NCBI GenBank assembly: GCA_965262305.1
Contig: CBDHEY010000004.1
Coordinates: forward strand, 1-64,000
Length of the DNA stretch: 64,000 bases
Direction: 5' to 3'
Source: CBDHEY01 sp965262305
GTDB taxonomy: Bacteria > Pseudomonadota > Gammaproteobacteria > Pseudomonadales > Cellvibrionaceae
Made by a program: the position numbers and the translations under genes
In this document: in pieces, positions 1-6,967 of the stretch
Position numbering within the stretch: the first letter of the stretch is position 1
Layout: the number at the start of each line of letters is the position of its first letter
The notes under the pieces: generated by a model
Database searches by the model: none
Seen by the model: the letters and a program-made list of their open reading frames with translations, nothing else
Told to the model about the DNA's origin: nothing

Positions 1-1
1 T

Positions 2-775
2 TCGGCACCAAAAGTAGCCAATAATCTCACAAATTTATCGCTGTCTTTTGGTGGCGATAATACGATTGCGCTTGCTGCAATGACCAAGAAGCTGCAAGAA
101 TACAATGTTGGCCTGATGGGCGCTTCGACAAGTGTTTATGCCAATCGGCTAGGTGGGTTTGCCGGCGCTGTCAAAGAGTATCAAAATGCGCTCATGGCTT
201 ATCGTAGCGCTATTAATTCAAATGCCGCTTCCAAGGCCATAGCCAAGCAAAAAGCGTTTAAAGCATTTAAGAACCTACAGATTAGGTTCAAACATGAACT
301 TAACGCTATCAATGCTGGCGTAAAAGCGCGAAGAGGAACGCCGCTATCTAGCGCAACGCGCGCCACTAATATTGCACGAAGTAGCCGCAATGTTACAAAG
401 CTTAATGTCACTTCTCAGACGCAAGCCCATAATCTGGTTAAGTTTACCCAGCATGCTAAATTTCTTGGTAATGGGCTTGCGGTCATCGACTTTACAAGTC
501 GTGTTGGGAACATTCATAACGAGTATAAAGCTGGTGGTGAGTGGGAGCGAGAGTTATTTATTGAATCGAGTAGTTTTGCGCTCAGTGCTATTGCAGGTAC
601 TTCTGCGGTTAGCGCAGGTAGTGCGGCCCTGAGCCTTTTGGTTATCGCAACTCCTGTTGGATGGGTAGGGTTAATAGTAGGTGGTATCGCCGTGGCAGGT
701 GTTGCTGCTGCTACCTCATTAGTGTTAATAATGTTGTTAAAGAAAATAGTGGCAGTTGGTACGATTCAATTATGA
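2..775 (+). CDS. Putative pore-forming antibacterial effector, C-terminal part (partial)
   Basis: The reading frame is open from the left edge, with 26 codons before the first in-frame ATG at 80, so this is the C-terminal end of a longer protein. About 150 residues are alanine- and lysine-rich and helical. The last ~70 are a glycine/alanine/serine-rich hydrophobic hairpin (LSAIAGTSAVSAG, then ATPVGWVGLIVGG) ending in a short basic tail. Such a soluble helical region followed by a glycine-zipper membrane hairpin is typical of pore-forming effectors of type VI secretion or colicin type. A small two-helix membrane protein follows 16 bp downstream, as immunity genes do. The N-terminal targeting domain is outside the window, so the secretion route is unknown. 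The function is inferred from architecture and context, not from a recognised family. Confidence 0.45.
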   Translation, partial: SAPKVANNLTNLSLSFGGDNTIALAAMTKKLQEYNVGLMGASTSVYANRLGGFAGAVKEYQNALMAYRSAINSNAASKAIAKQKAFKAFKNLQIRFKHELNAINAGVKARRGTPLSSATRATNIARSSRNVTKLNVTSQTQAHNLVKFTQHAKFLGNGLAVIDFTSRVGNIHNEYKAGGEWERELFIESSSFALSAIAGTSAVSAGSAALSLLVIATPVGWVGLIVGGIAVAGVAAATSLVLIMLLKKIVAVGTIQL

Positions 776-791
776 AAGCTATAGGGTCTCT

Positions 792-1166
792 ATGAGTTTA
801 TTTGCAAAGCTTCTTGCTATACCTGCGGTGCTGGGATTAATCGCCTGTATTTTGTACGTATTATTCGGCCAAATTACAGTAAGAAAGCTAAGGAAAAATC
901 CAGAGACAAAGGATTCTTTGGGCTTAGAGTATGTTAGTGGTTGGGACATTATTAATGTAGCGCAGGCATTGGCGTTTCCTAGATCGTGGAGTAAGAAACT
1001 AGAGAGCGGAAAGCTATCATTTCTATATGCCAATGTCGCTGTAATTCAATCACATACTACTAAATTTGACCGCTTTCTAGGAGCATTGTTCTATTGGTTA
1101 TTAATGATCTCTGGGCTATCTTTGGCACTATTAGCACTGTTGGATGCGCTTGGTATTTTTGACTAA
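792..1166 (+). CDS. Small two-helix membrane protein, putative immunity protein
   Basis: 124 residues. The ATG at 792 is preferred over upstream in-frame alternatives because those run into the preceding gene. One hydrophobic segment lies near residues 8-28 and a second near 88-115, separated by a charged ~60-residue middle with a short amphipathic stretch (WDIINVAQALAFPRSW). I recognise no family. Its size, two membrane helices and position directly after a toxin-like gene match immunity proteins that guard the inner membrane against pore-formers. An integron attC site starts 4 bp after the stop codon, so the pair may be a mobile cassette. The immunity role is inferred. Confidence 0.45.
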   Translation: MSLFAKLLAIPAVLGLIACILYVLFGQITVRKLRKNPETKDSLGLEYVSGWDIINVAQALAFPRSWSKKLESGKLSFLYANVAVIQSHTTKFDRFLGALFYWLLMISGLSLALLALLDALGIFD

Positions 1167-1170
1167 ACAA

Positions 1171-1228
1171 GCTTAACAAAAACATCCAGCCGACGCTGAA
1201 AAGCGCGAGACTGATGTTGGCGTTACAA
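1171..1228 (+). other. attC recombination site (integron cassette end) 1
   Basis: An imperfect palindrome starts with GCTTAAC (RYYYAAC type) and closes with GGCGTTAC. The arms AACATC-C-AG and CTGATGTT pair with one extra C, the extrahelical base typical of attC. The centre holds CCGACGCTGAAAAGCGC, very like classical 59-base elements. It sits directly behind a stop codon, as attC sites do. Confidence 0.8.
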
Positions 1229-1247
1229 ATAAACATGGAGTAAAAAT

Positions 1248-1766
1248 ATGGAAATTGTAATTACTATAGTTATTGTTTTAGGATTATCTGGGTTGGCATT
1301 TATTCTTGCTAATCACACTCACGATGAAACTAAAGACTTAGCTTACGTATTGATAGAAAAAGATACGTTTTTCTACGGAGATAATATCGCTGGAAGATTT
1401 GTGTTAAACCCTAAGAAAAACCTAAGAGCTGGGAATATAAAACTAGAGCTAATAGGTAGGGTTCACAAGCAGTATAATACGTCAAAATCTCAATCGGTAA
1501 TCGGTTCTACAGATGTCAAAACACAAGAATTATTTAGGAAGTTATTATTAGAGCTAGATTATCCTGACTTAGCTAAAGGTCAAAAGCAATACTATAAATT
1601 TTCTATTGCTACGCCAGAACTAAACGACGAAAACAAACATATCAAGTATGCTCTTAGTAGTACTAATGGAGCAGATTCATTTGTATATTGGGCGATAGAA
1701 ACTAGTTTTACATCAAATAGTAAAGTGGATATCTATAAATCTATTAACTTAGCAGAATGTTTGTAA
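1248..1766 (+). CDS. Membrane-anchored hypothetical protein with an arrestin-like core (cassette gene)
   Basis: 172 residues, preceded by a good ribosome binding site (GGAG, 7 nt before the ATG). Residues 3-22 form one N-terminal membrane helix. The rest is beta-strand rich, with alternating patterns such as FFYGDNIAGRFVLNP and GNIKLELIGRV, which resemble the strands of arrestin-fold proteins (YxxGexVxGxvxl...i). This assignment is tentative and I recognise no specific family. The gene lies between two attC sites on the same strand, which is the structure of an integron cassette. The coding sequence looks A+T-richer than the effector gene upstream, as expected for a separately acquired cassette. 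Confidence 0.6.
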   Translation: MEIVITIVIVLGLSGLAFILANHTHDETKDLAYVLIEKDTFFYGDNIAGRFVLNPKKNLRAGNIKLELIGRVHKQYNTSKSQSVIGSTDVKTQELFRKLLLELDYPDLAKGQKQYYKFSIATPELNDENKHIKYALSSTNGADSFVYWAIETSFTSNSKVDIYKSINLAECL

Positions 1767-1809
1767 CAAACAAAGCCAGTCGACTTCGCTGCTGCTTTGG
1801 GCGTTAGGT
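1761..1809 (+). other. attC recombination site (integron cassette end) 2
   Basis: It overlaps the stop codon of the preceding gene. The arms CAAAGC-C-AG and CTGCTTTG pair with one extra C, the same extrahelical base as in the site at 1171. The end GGGCGTTAGGT contains a perfect GTTRRRY core. This is a short attC of about 49 bp. Confidence 0.8.
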
Positions 1810-1818
1810 GAATTATTA

Positions 1819-2204
1819 ATGAGCTATCTACAACTAACCTATTTTCATCTTGGAACAGTATTTCCAGCTTTTTGATTGGTACCTATTTGCTTGCTAATCG
1901 CAAAGGGACACCAGGGCATAAATTACTCGGTAAAATTTATATGCTACTGATGCTATTTACCGCGCTTATAACGCTATTCATGTCGGCAGAAGTTGGCCCC
2001 ACTTTTTGGGGACATTTTGGTTTTATTCACTTGTTTAGTTTCCTAGTTCTATACTCTGTTCCCGTAGCGTATTTCGCGGCACGTAGCGGAAATGTCAAAA
2101 GCCATAAGTTAAGCATGATTGGTGTATATGTTGGAGGTATTCTTATTGCTGGTGCTTTTACCTTTATGCCGGGGCGGTTGCTACATGGTTGGTTTATTGC
2201 ATAA
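1819..2204 (+). pseudogene. DUF2306-type membrane protein with a one-base frameshift (cassette gene)
   Basis: The natural start is ATG 1819, 10 bp after attC 2. It reads MSYLQLTYFHLGTVFPAF and then meets TGA at 1873. The frame that continues in DUF2306 style (LIGTYLLANRKGTPGHKLLG, GHFGFIHLFS, HKLSMIGVYVGG) is shifted. The break is in a run of five T at 1869-1873. A sixth T would restore PAFLIGTYLL, the order expected for this family of four-helix inner-membrane proteins of unknown function. So this is either a real frameshift mutation or a homopolymer sequencing error. A short product from TTG 1872 is possible but would lack helix 1. Confidence 0.7.
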
Positions 2205-2268
2205 TTCATCAGCTAACAAAGCCATATTGCATCGCCAGCAAGCAGACTAAAGCGATAATTTTTTGTGA

Positions 2269-2647
2269 CTATTTTGCTTCTATAAACGCCATCATGTTTT
2301 CTTCTATCCATCTGTCCATGGCACATATTCTTTCCCTTAGCGAAACTCCTAGTGGAGAAAGCTCGTATTCAACATGGGGCGGTACAGTTTGCATATCAAT
2401 TCGATTAACGATGTGAATATCCTCTAGTTCTCTTAATGTTTGAGTAAGCATTTTCTGAGAAATACCTTCTACCATTCGTTTTTAGTTCTCCATTACGCAA
2501 TCGCTGATCATTGAGTGCGTCAATGATCAGCATACTCCATTTTCCTGATATTTTTTCTAACAAGTACCGAGCTGGGCAATGTTGATGAAAAACATTTGGT
2601 GCTATATCGGTTTTATTTGCAGGTAATCGATATTTAGGCAAGTTCAT
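2269..2647 (-). pseudogene. HxlR-family transcriptional regulator with a one-base frameshift
   Basis: Two overlapping minus-strand frames together give one HxlR-type winged helix. The first (from 2647) holds the Cys-containing start and EKISGKWSMLIIDALND. The second (to 2269) holds GISQKMLTQTLRELED and VEYELSPLGVSLRE. The frames join in a run of five A on the minus strand (about 2479-2483). Four A would give LKRMVEGISQKML, the standard family sequence. The gene is divergent from the AhpD-like gene at 2814, and HxlR proteins commonly repress such oxidative or electrophile-stress genes. The break is either a disabling mutation or a sequencing error in a homopolymer. Confidence 0.75.
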
Positions 2648-2694
2648 AAAGAATCCACAAAATTTATTTTTTAAAGTAAACCTAATAACAACGC

Positions 2695-2735
2695 TTGGTT
2701 ACCAATAAGTGCCTATCGGTTACCAAAAGGTGCGT
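2695..2735. promoter_or_regulatory. Direct repeat, probable HxlR operator in divergent intergenic region
   Basis: GGTTACCAA occurs at 2697-2705 and 2718-2726, exactly 21 bp apart (two helical turns). The repeats are followed by TAAGTGC and AAGGTGC. The first is within the near-palindrome TTGGTTACCAA. The pair lies between the divergent HxlR gene and the AhpD-like gene. The operator role is inferred from position and symmetry. Confidence 0.5.
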
Positions 2736-2813
2736 ACTACTCAAATAGATTGTACCTAACTACCATTACCTACGATAGTTAAAGCACACCAATCGACCAC
2801 GGAGAAATACCCT

Positions 2814-3392
2814 ATGAATAAATATGCTGTAACCCCGTTCCAACGTTTTAATGAAGACTCAGCCCCAGAAAAATCTAAACCCTATTTAGCCAAAGCGAAA
2901 GCTGCGTTTGGTCTGGTACCCAATGTCGAGCAAGTGATGGCGCAAGCGCCGAGCTTGCTAGCATCTTATATGACAGCGTGGGATGAATTTGATAACACGA
3001 CACTTACACCTTCCGAAAGACAAGTGATTTACCAAACTGCTAACTTTGAAAACAATTGCCAATACTGTATGCCGTGGCACACAATTTTGAGTGAGCAAGC
3101 AGGCATATCCAGCGATGATATTGACGCATTACGAAACGGCGCACCTTTATCCAATAAGAAAGAAGAAGCACTTAGGCTATTCACAAGAGATTTGGTTAGA
3201 ACACAGGGAAGTGTCGAACCACATGCCCTCAAAGCATTTTTAAATGCTGGGTACACAGAACAACATGCGCTTGAAGTTGTCTTAGGAGTGGCCGTGAAAA
3301 TTATGAGTAATTATACTAATTCAATTGCACAAACACCGTTAGACCAAGAGGCAAAAGCAAAGGTATGGACTAAGCCATCTTTACGAGCTTAA
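2814..3392 (+). CDS. Carboxymuconolactone decarboxylase / AhpD-like peroxidase-related protein
   Basis: 192 residues, with GGAG before ATG 2814. The redox motif NCQYCMPWH near residues 80-88 gives the CxxC and nearby His of AhpD-like alkylhydroperoxidases. The flanking helices (VIYQTANFENNC, then EALRLFTRDLVRTQG and ALEVVLGVAVKIMSNYTN) match the all-helical CMD fold. The length fits the longer peroxidase-related branch. The likely role is detoxification of peroxides or reactive organic compounds, controlled by the divergent HxlR regulator. The physiological substrate cannot be told from sequence. Confidence 0.8.
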   Translation: MNKYAVTPFQRFNEDSAPEKSKPYLAKAKAAFGLVPNVEQVMAQAPSLLASYMTAWDEFDNTTLTPSERQVIYQTANFENNCQYCMPWHTILSEQAGISSDDIDALRNGAPLSNKKEEALRLFTRDLVRTQGSVEPHALKAFLNAGYTEQHALEVVLGVAVKIMSNYTNSIAQTPLDQEAKAKVWTKPSLRA

Positions 3393-3717
3393 GGTGGACT
3401 AGCTTGTGGCATTAATCGGGAACATCAGCTTCGCAGCTGGAAAAGTGCTCATCTCACAGTTAGTATCTTTAGTTTCTGATGCACAACAAAATATTTTGAT
3501 ATGGCGTATCCATTTTCTTATTTAGGTGTGCCACTAACTTAGTGCAAAATGTCATCAGATACGGTATCTTGCGCTTTTAGTAGAATAGCCAACTAAGCTA
3601 TCTCTTAGCGCAAAGTGTAGCTAGTACCGCAGCCGACATCTATTTCAAGTTAGTAAATTGATAGCTAACCTATAGCTTCAATTTACTAACTTGTTATACA
3701 AAAATAGGGAAATCTTC
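3393..3717. other. Non-coding stretch with a perfect 16-bp inverted repeat
   Basis: No gene is supported here. At 3646-3693 a perfect inverted repeat has arms CAAGTTAGTAAATTGA and TCAATTTACTAACTTG around a 16-nt loop, ending 24 bp before the next start codon. A small hairpin (CAGCT-TCGC-AGCTG) lies near 3426-3439. The 3646 repeat has no T run, so it is not a standard terminator. It could be a cassette boundary that has lost the attC consensus, or an operator. Confidence 0.5.
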
Positions 3718-4077
3718 ATGAATACACAAGCTGGGATTCAGAGAGCTCGAAACCTGGTATCTTTGATCCATATTGGCATGGTTACAATTTACGGTTTAGT
3801 TGCTGTCTTTTGCGCACTCGCCTTAAGTTTTGGTTTTATTCAATTTTCTATAATATCAATTGTAATTTATTTGGCAGTACCTATTGCTCTACTAGTGGCG
3901 CATTTTAAAACAGCTAATGCACTAAAAAACTCTTTAGCTTGGGGGCGAACGGCTTCGCTTTTTTTAGCAGTTACAATGTTAGTAGCTTTTCCAATCGGTA
4001 CTATCTTAGCCCTAATCGTATTCTCTCAAATGTTAAAAAAGCAATGGTACGAAAAAGGTGCAGAAGATAACGTATAA
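3718..4077 (+). CDS. Small integral membrane protein of unknown function
   Basis: 119 residues. ATG 3718 is chosen because AGGGA lies 7 nt upstream; an in-frame TTG at 3691 lies inside the inverted repeat. There are three hydrophobic segments: residues about 18-42 (HIGMVTIYGLVAVFCALA), 45-63 and 80-103. The C-terminus is charged (LKKQWYEKGAEDN). No family is recognised. The gene sits in the cassette-like region of small unrelated genes and may be a cassette, although no clear attC was found next to it. Confidence 0.6.
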   Translation: MNTQAGIQRARNLVSLIHIGMVTIYGLVAVFCALALSFGFIQFSIISIVIYLAVPIALLVAHFKTANALKNSLAWGRTASLFLAVTMLVAFPIGTILALIVFSQMLKKQWYEKGAEDNV

Positions 4078-4146
4078 CAAGTCGTGCTAGGAGAAGTCAC
4101 TTCCTGGCCAATTGTCTATTGCTTGGCTTTAGGTAATAATAAGCTT

Positions 4147-4413
4147 ATGCAAGTTTTAACCAAGATATATTTAGTTCTATCAATTTTAAGTTTAGTTTCT
4201 GGGTTTGCATATCTAGCGGTAGGATATACACAAGAACCTGAAAGTCAGATGGGTTTTTCTCCCTTCTTAAGCTGGTTACAAATAGTGTTGGCATTATGTA
4301 CTTTAGTACTTACTATCGCTTACCTACGCGGGAATGACAAGCTGGAAACAGCTACAAAAGTATGTTATTTCTTTTTTTCAGCGTTTATCACTTATATGAT
4401 TTATTTTTCATAA
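4147..4413 (+). CDS. Small integral membrane protein of unknown function
   Basis: 88 residues from ATG 4147. An upstream in-frame GTG at 4084 would add 21 residues, but the ATG starts directly at the first hydrophobic helix. Three hydrophobic segments lie at about residues 4-26, 42-60 and 70-86 (VCYFFFSAFITYMIYF). The ribosome binding site is weak. No family is recognised. The gene is 69 bp downstream of another small three-helix membrane protein, but the two do not look like paralogues. Confidence 0.5.
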   Translation: MQVLTKIYLVLSILSLVSGFAYLAVGYTQEPESQMGFSPFLSWLQIVLALCTLVLTIAYLRGNDKLETATKVCYFFFSAFITYMIYFS

Positions 4414-4726
4414 AGTGACGCTTCAATTAATACGCTTAACACATAAAAAGCTGCTCGAACCAAGCATCTCTTCTCAATTGTTCGTTTGTGCTTTTCCGAT
4501 ACGCTAGCACAAAATCACCCATTCCTTTCCGGTCCGTTTTAAAACGCTATGATAATTAATCAGAGGTTTTTCCGGTTATAAATAAACTTAAATTAGGCTA
4601 AGAAAAAATGAAAATAATGTATCTTAATGGATGAGATGTAACACTAAATGATAAATAGATTCCTTAATCCGTATATTTGTATTAACTTTATATCATTAAT
4701 AAATTTGTAAAAGTGAGGAAATAATA
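4414..4726. other. Intergenic stretch without a recognised gene
   Basis: I see no supported ORF or RNA. CGCTTAACACATAAAAAGC near 4430 resembles the first arm of an attC but has no matching second arm. The 150 bp before the next gene are very A+T-rich and probably hold its promoter. Confidence 0.4.
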
Positions 4727-5221
4727 ATGCTTGATAAGCCAGTAGGACACATTTACGAAGCATTGAGAAAATGTAAAGGTTTGCCGCCTTCTCAACGACT
4801 CCATTTAATTCTTCTAGGTGTTGACGATGTTCGTAAATCAGTTAAGTTTTATGAGGCGCTTGGCTGGAGTAAATCTCCTGCCGGTTTTGATGAGTTTGTA
4901 AAAATTGATTTAGGAGGGTATGCAATAATCCTTTTTTCGAGAGAGGACTTTGCAAAAGACGCTCTTTCAGAAACTTCTCACCATAGCGGATTCTCTGGCA
5001 TTGGTTTCGTGCATTTAGCAAAAACACCAGAAGAAGTGCCAGAAATTTTAGAGCGTGCAGTTGTAGCCGGAGGAACACTGGTGAAGCCCGCAACAAGAAC
5101 TGAATGGGGTATTGCAGGGTATTTCAAAGACCCTGATGGCCACTTATATGAAGTTGACTACGAAGAATCTTGGGTTTTTAACTCAGAGCACCGTTTGGTA
5201 GTCGATAAAGTCAATAGTTAG
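4727..5221 (+). CDS. VOC (glyoxalase/bleomycin resistance) superfamily protein
   Basis: 164 residues, with GAGG before ATG 4727. The two beta-alpha-beta-beta-beta modules of the VOC fold are visible. The first starts at HLILLGVDDVRKSVKFYEALGW (about 26-48). The second ends in GIAGYFKDPDGHLYEVDYEESW (about 125-146), where the DPDGHLYE Glu and the first-module His are typical metal ligands. Members include dioxygenases, glyoxalases, isomerases and binding proteins, so the reaction cannot be assigned. The gene is followed at its stop codon by an attC-like palindrome, which supports an integron cassette. Confidence 0.8.
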   Translation: MLDKPVGHIYEALRKCKGLPPSQRLHLILLGVDDVRKSVKFYEALGWSKSPAGFDEFVKIDLGGYAIILFSREDFAKDALSETSHHSGFSGIGFVHLAKTPEEVPEILERAVVAGGTLVKPATRTEWGIAGYFKDPDGHLYEVDYEESWVFNSEHRLVVDKVNS

Positions 5222-5278
5222 CATAACAAATAACTCAGTCGTGCGCTAAACGATAATGCCGAGTATTTTATGTTGGGT
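5221..5278 (+). other. Probable attC site 3
   Basis: It begins GCATAACAAATAACTCAG and closes CCGAGTATT, then TTATGTTGGGT. The arms AATA-A-CTC-A-G and C-CGAGTATT pair with one or two extra bases. GTTGGGT fits the GTTRRRY core. The first core (GCATAAC) deviates at one base. It directly follows the VOC stop codon. Confidence 0.5.
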
Positions 5279-5359
5279 CTCATAACTCTCCTGACACACC
5301 CTGTCAGAAGGATGTAGATATAATTGGTTTTCTTTTTTAAAAGATATCAAGTTTTTAAG

Positions 5360-5449
5360 ATGAGTTACTTTGTGGTTTTGACAAACAATATGGAATCTGC
5401 AAACAAATTTTATGATTCACTTCTTGAAGGACTTGGGCTTAATCAATGA
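5360..5449 (+). pseudogene. Remnant of a second VOC-family gene
   Basis: ATG 5360 gives 29 codons, including VVLTNNMESANKFYDSLLEGLGL, split here as VVLTNNMESANK and FYDSLLEGLGL. This is the first beta-alpha element of a glyoxalase-like protein, and it then ends at TGA 5447. The downstream sequence opens in another frame (LINEVVERGIEF) but gives no further VOC features. It is a truncated relic and not expressed as a folded protein. From 5450 to 5790 I see nothing else supportable. Confidence 0.45.
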
Positions 5450-5791
5450 AGTTGTCGAACGTGGGATTGAGTTTTTATACGATCACAATGTCAACCATTT
5501 GCGTTACTCAATGTCTGTACGCCGAATAGATAAATAACTAACAATTCTTTCTAAATAAAATCTTAATTTCTTGGCAGAAGATGTGTTTTAGATAGTACCT
5601 ATTTATTCGATAGTAACTATTTAGAAGCTATTTGTAATCAACTCTGGTTTGTTAAAATAAAAGTAGCTTTGGGTTGAAGCTAAATCATGCTATCTAAAAG
5701 AACATAACTTTTTGTAAGGGTTTTCATTTATCAAAACAACTTGATTGGCGTATCTAGACTGGAAATACAAATTTATAGCAACCAATTCAAT

Positions 5792-5807
5792 GGGAATAAT
5801 TATTGCT
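5792..5807 (+). promoter_or_regulatory. Weak sigma-54-type promoter candidate before NUP gene 1
   Basis: GGGAATAATTATTGCT has GG and GC at the required -24/-12 spacing, with a good TTGCT, but the -24 half is poor. It would place transcription start near 5817, about 29 bp before the gene. No RutR-type dyad adjoins it, so this is the weakest member of the set. Confidence 0.3.
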
Positions 5808-5845
5808 TTACCGATATATGAATTTACACATATGGGTAGCATATT

Positions 5846-6925
5846 ATGAAAGAAATATTTCTCTTAACAAAAATTTTCACATTAAGTAGTTGTTTGTTTT
5901 TACTAAGCTGTGCATCAACAAAGCTCAGTTCTCCGGCGAAACTCCCGATAAAAGTCGTTGTGGTGTCTATGTTTGAAAACGGTGAAGTGATGGGCGATAG
6001 GCCTGGTGAATTTCAATTGTGGATTGAGCGTCTTCCTCTTAAGAATCGTATTAGTTTTCCCATGGGAGAATATGATTTATTCATGAACGAAGACGGTGTT
6101 TTAGCGATTTGCGTAGGAGGTGGTATTCCAAATGCAACGGCTTCGATTATGGCATTGGGGATGGATCCACGGTTCAACTTATCCAAAGCTTATTGGTTGG
6201 TCGCTGGAATTTCTGGCGGTGATCCAAAAGATATATCTCTTGGTTCCGCCGCTTGGGCTGAACATGTTGTCGATGGAGATCTCGTCTATGAACTTGATGC
6301 AAGAGAAACCCCCGAGCATTGGCCCTATGGATTAATACCACTGGGCGCAAAGGAACCAGCCGATACACCTGAAGATATTTACACTGGATGGACGTTAAAC
6401 ACCATTTCCTTCGATTTAAACACGGAACTTGTTAACTGGGCTTATGATCTCACTAAAAATATATCACTGATGGATACAAAAGAGATGGAATCTTTTCGAA
6501 ATCAATTTACACATTTTCCTGAAGCCAGGAAACCACCATTCGTAACAGTGGGCGATACACTGAGCGCGAGTACCTATTGGCATGGCCAACACCTAAATAA
6601 GTGGGCCAATGATTGGTTAAAACTATATGCAGGCGAAAATGCAAACTTTATGACTAGTAATATGGAAGATAGCGGTACGCTAACTGCACTACACCGACTT
6701 GACCGTCTAAATATTATAGATAAGGATCGCATATTAATTTTGCGAACCGTCAGTAACTACACTATGGCGCCCTTGGACAAGCCTAGTTATTGGAGCATTA
6801 CTGCTCCATACCCAAACGAAGGTTTTCCCGCGCTTGATACCGCGTTTAAAGTGGGCAACACTGTCGTAAATAAATTGCTATCGAATTGGAGTAGCTATAA
6901 AGACAATATTCCGGGAAACCCTTAA
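5846..6925 (+). CDS. NUP-family (purine nucleoside permease-like) lipoprotein 1
   Basis: 359 residues. A lipoprotein signal ends in LLSC with Cys at residue 22 followed by Ala, which predicts outer-membrane sorting rather than inner-membrane retention. The mature part matches the NUP family known from the yeast purine nucleoside permease: FENGEVMGDRPGEFQLW near 48-64, GIPNATASIMALGMDPRF, YWLVAGISGGDPKD and TSNMEDSGT near 270. The family belongs to the purine nucleoside phosphorylase fold. MED-type and glycine-rich turns match its ribose and phosphate sites, and no membrane helices are present. A periplasm-facing nucleoside-binding or nucleoside-cleaving role is therefore more likely than transport (inference). 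A paralogue lies convergently at 6968. Confidence 0.8.
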   Translation: MKEIFLLTKIFTLSSCLFLLSCASTKLSSPAKLPIKVVVVSMFENGEVMGDRPGEFQLWIERLPLKNRISFPMGEYDLFMNEDGVLAICVGGGIPNATASIMALGMDPRFNLSKAYWLVAGISGGDPKDISLGSAAWAEHVVDGDLVYELDARETPEHWPYGLIPLGAKEPADTPEDIYTGWTLNTISFDLNTELVNWAYDLTKNISLMDTKEMESFRNQFTHFPEARKPPFVTVGDTLSASTYWHGQHLNKWANDWLKLYAGENANFMTSNMEDSGTLTALHRLDRLNIIDKDRILILRTVSNYTMAPLDKPSYWSITAPYPNEGFPALDTAFKVGNTVVNKLLSNWSSYKDNIPGNP

Positions 6926-6943
6926 CGGGCCCCGGAATTTTTT
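6908..6943 (+). terminator. Rho-independent terminator of NUP gene 1
   Basis: Arms ATTCCGGG and CCCGGAAT form a GC-rich stem around a 15-nt loop, followed by six T. The stem begins inside the last codons of the gene. Confidence 0.75.
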
Positions 6944-6967
6944 AAAGTTCACTCGAAGAAATATGAA

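Noticed and set aside
2211..2260. attC-like start AGCTAACAAAGCC after the DUF2306 gene
   Set aside because: No matching second arm or GTTRRRY end is seen; too degenerate to call.
4072..4110. Possible attC beginning TATAACAAGTCG after the 3718 gene
   Set aside because: A short imperfect hairpin (AGGAGAAGT / ACTTCCT) exists, but there is no R' core and no cassette-type arm pairing.
5439..5537. Open stretch LINEVVERGIEF... ending HLRYSMSVRRIDK as a piece of an integron integrase
   Set aside because: HLRY resembles the HLRH of tyrosine recombinases by chance only; no other integrase motif is present.
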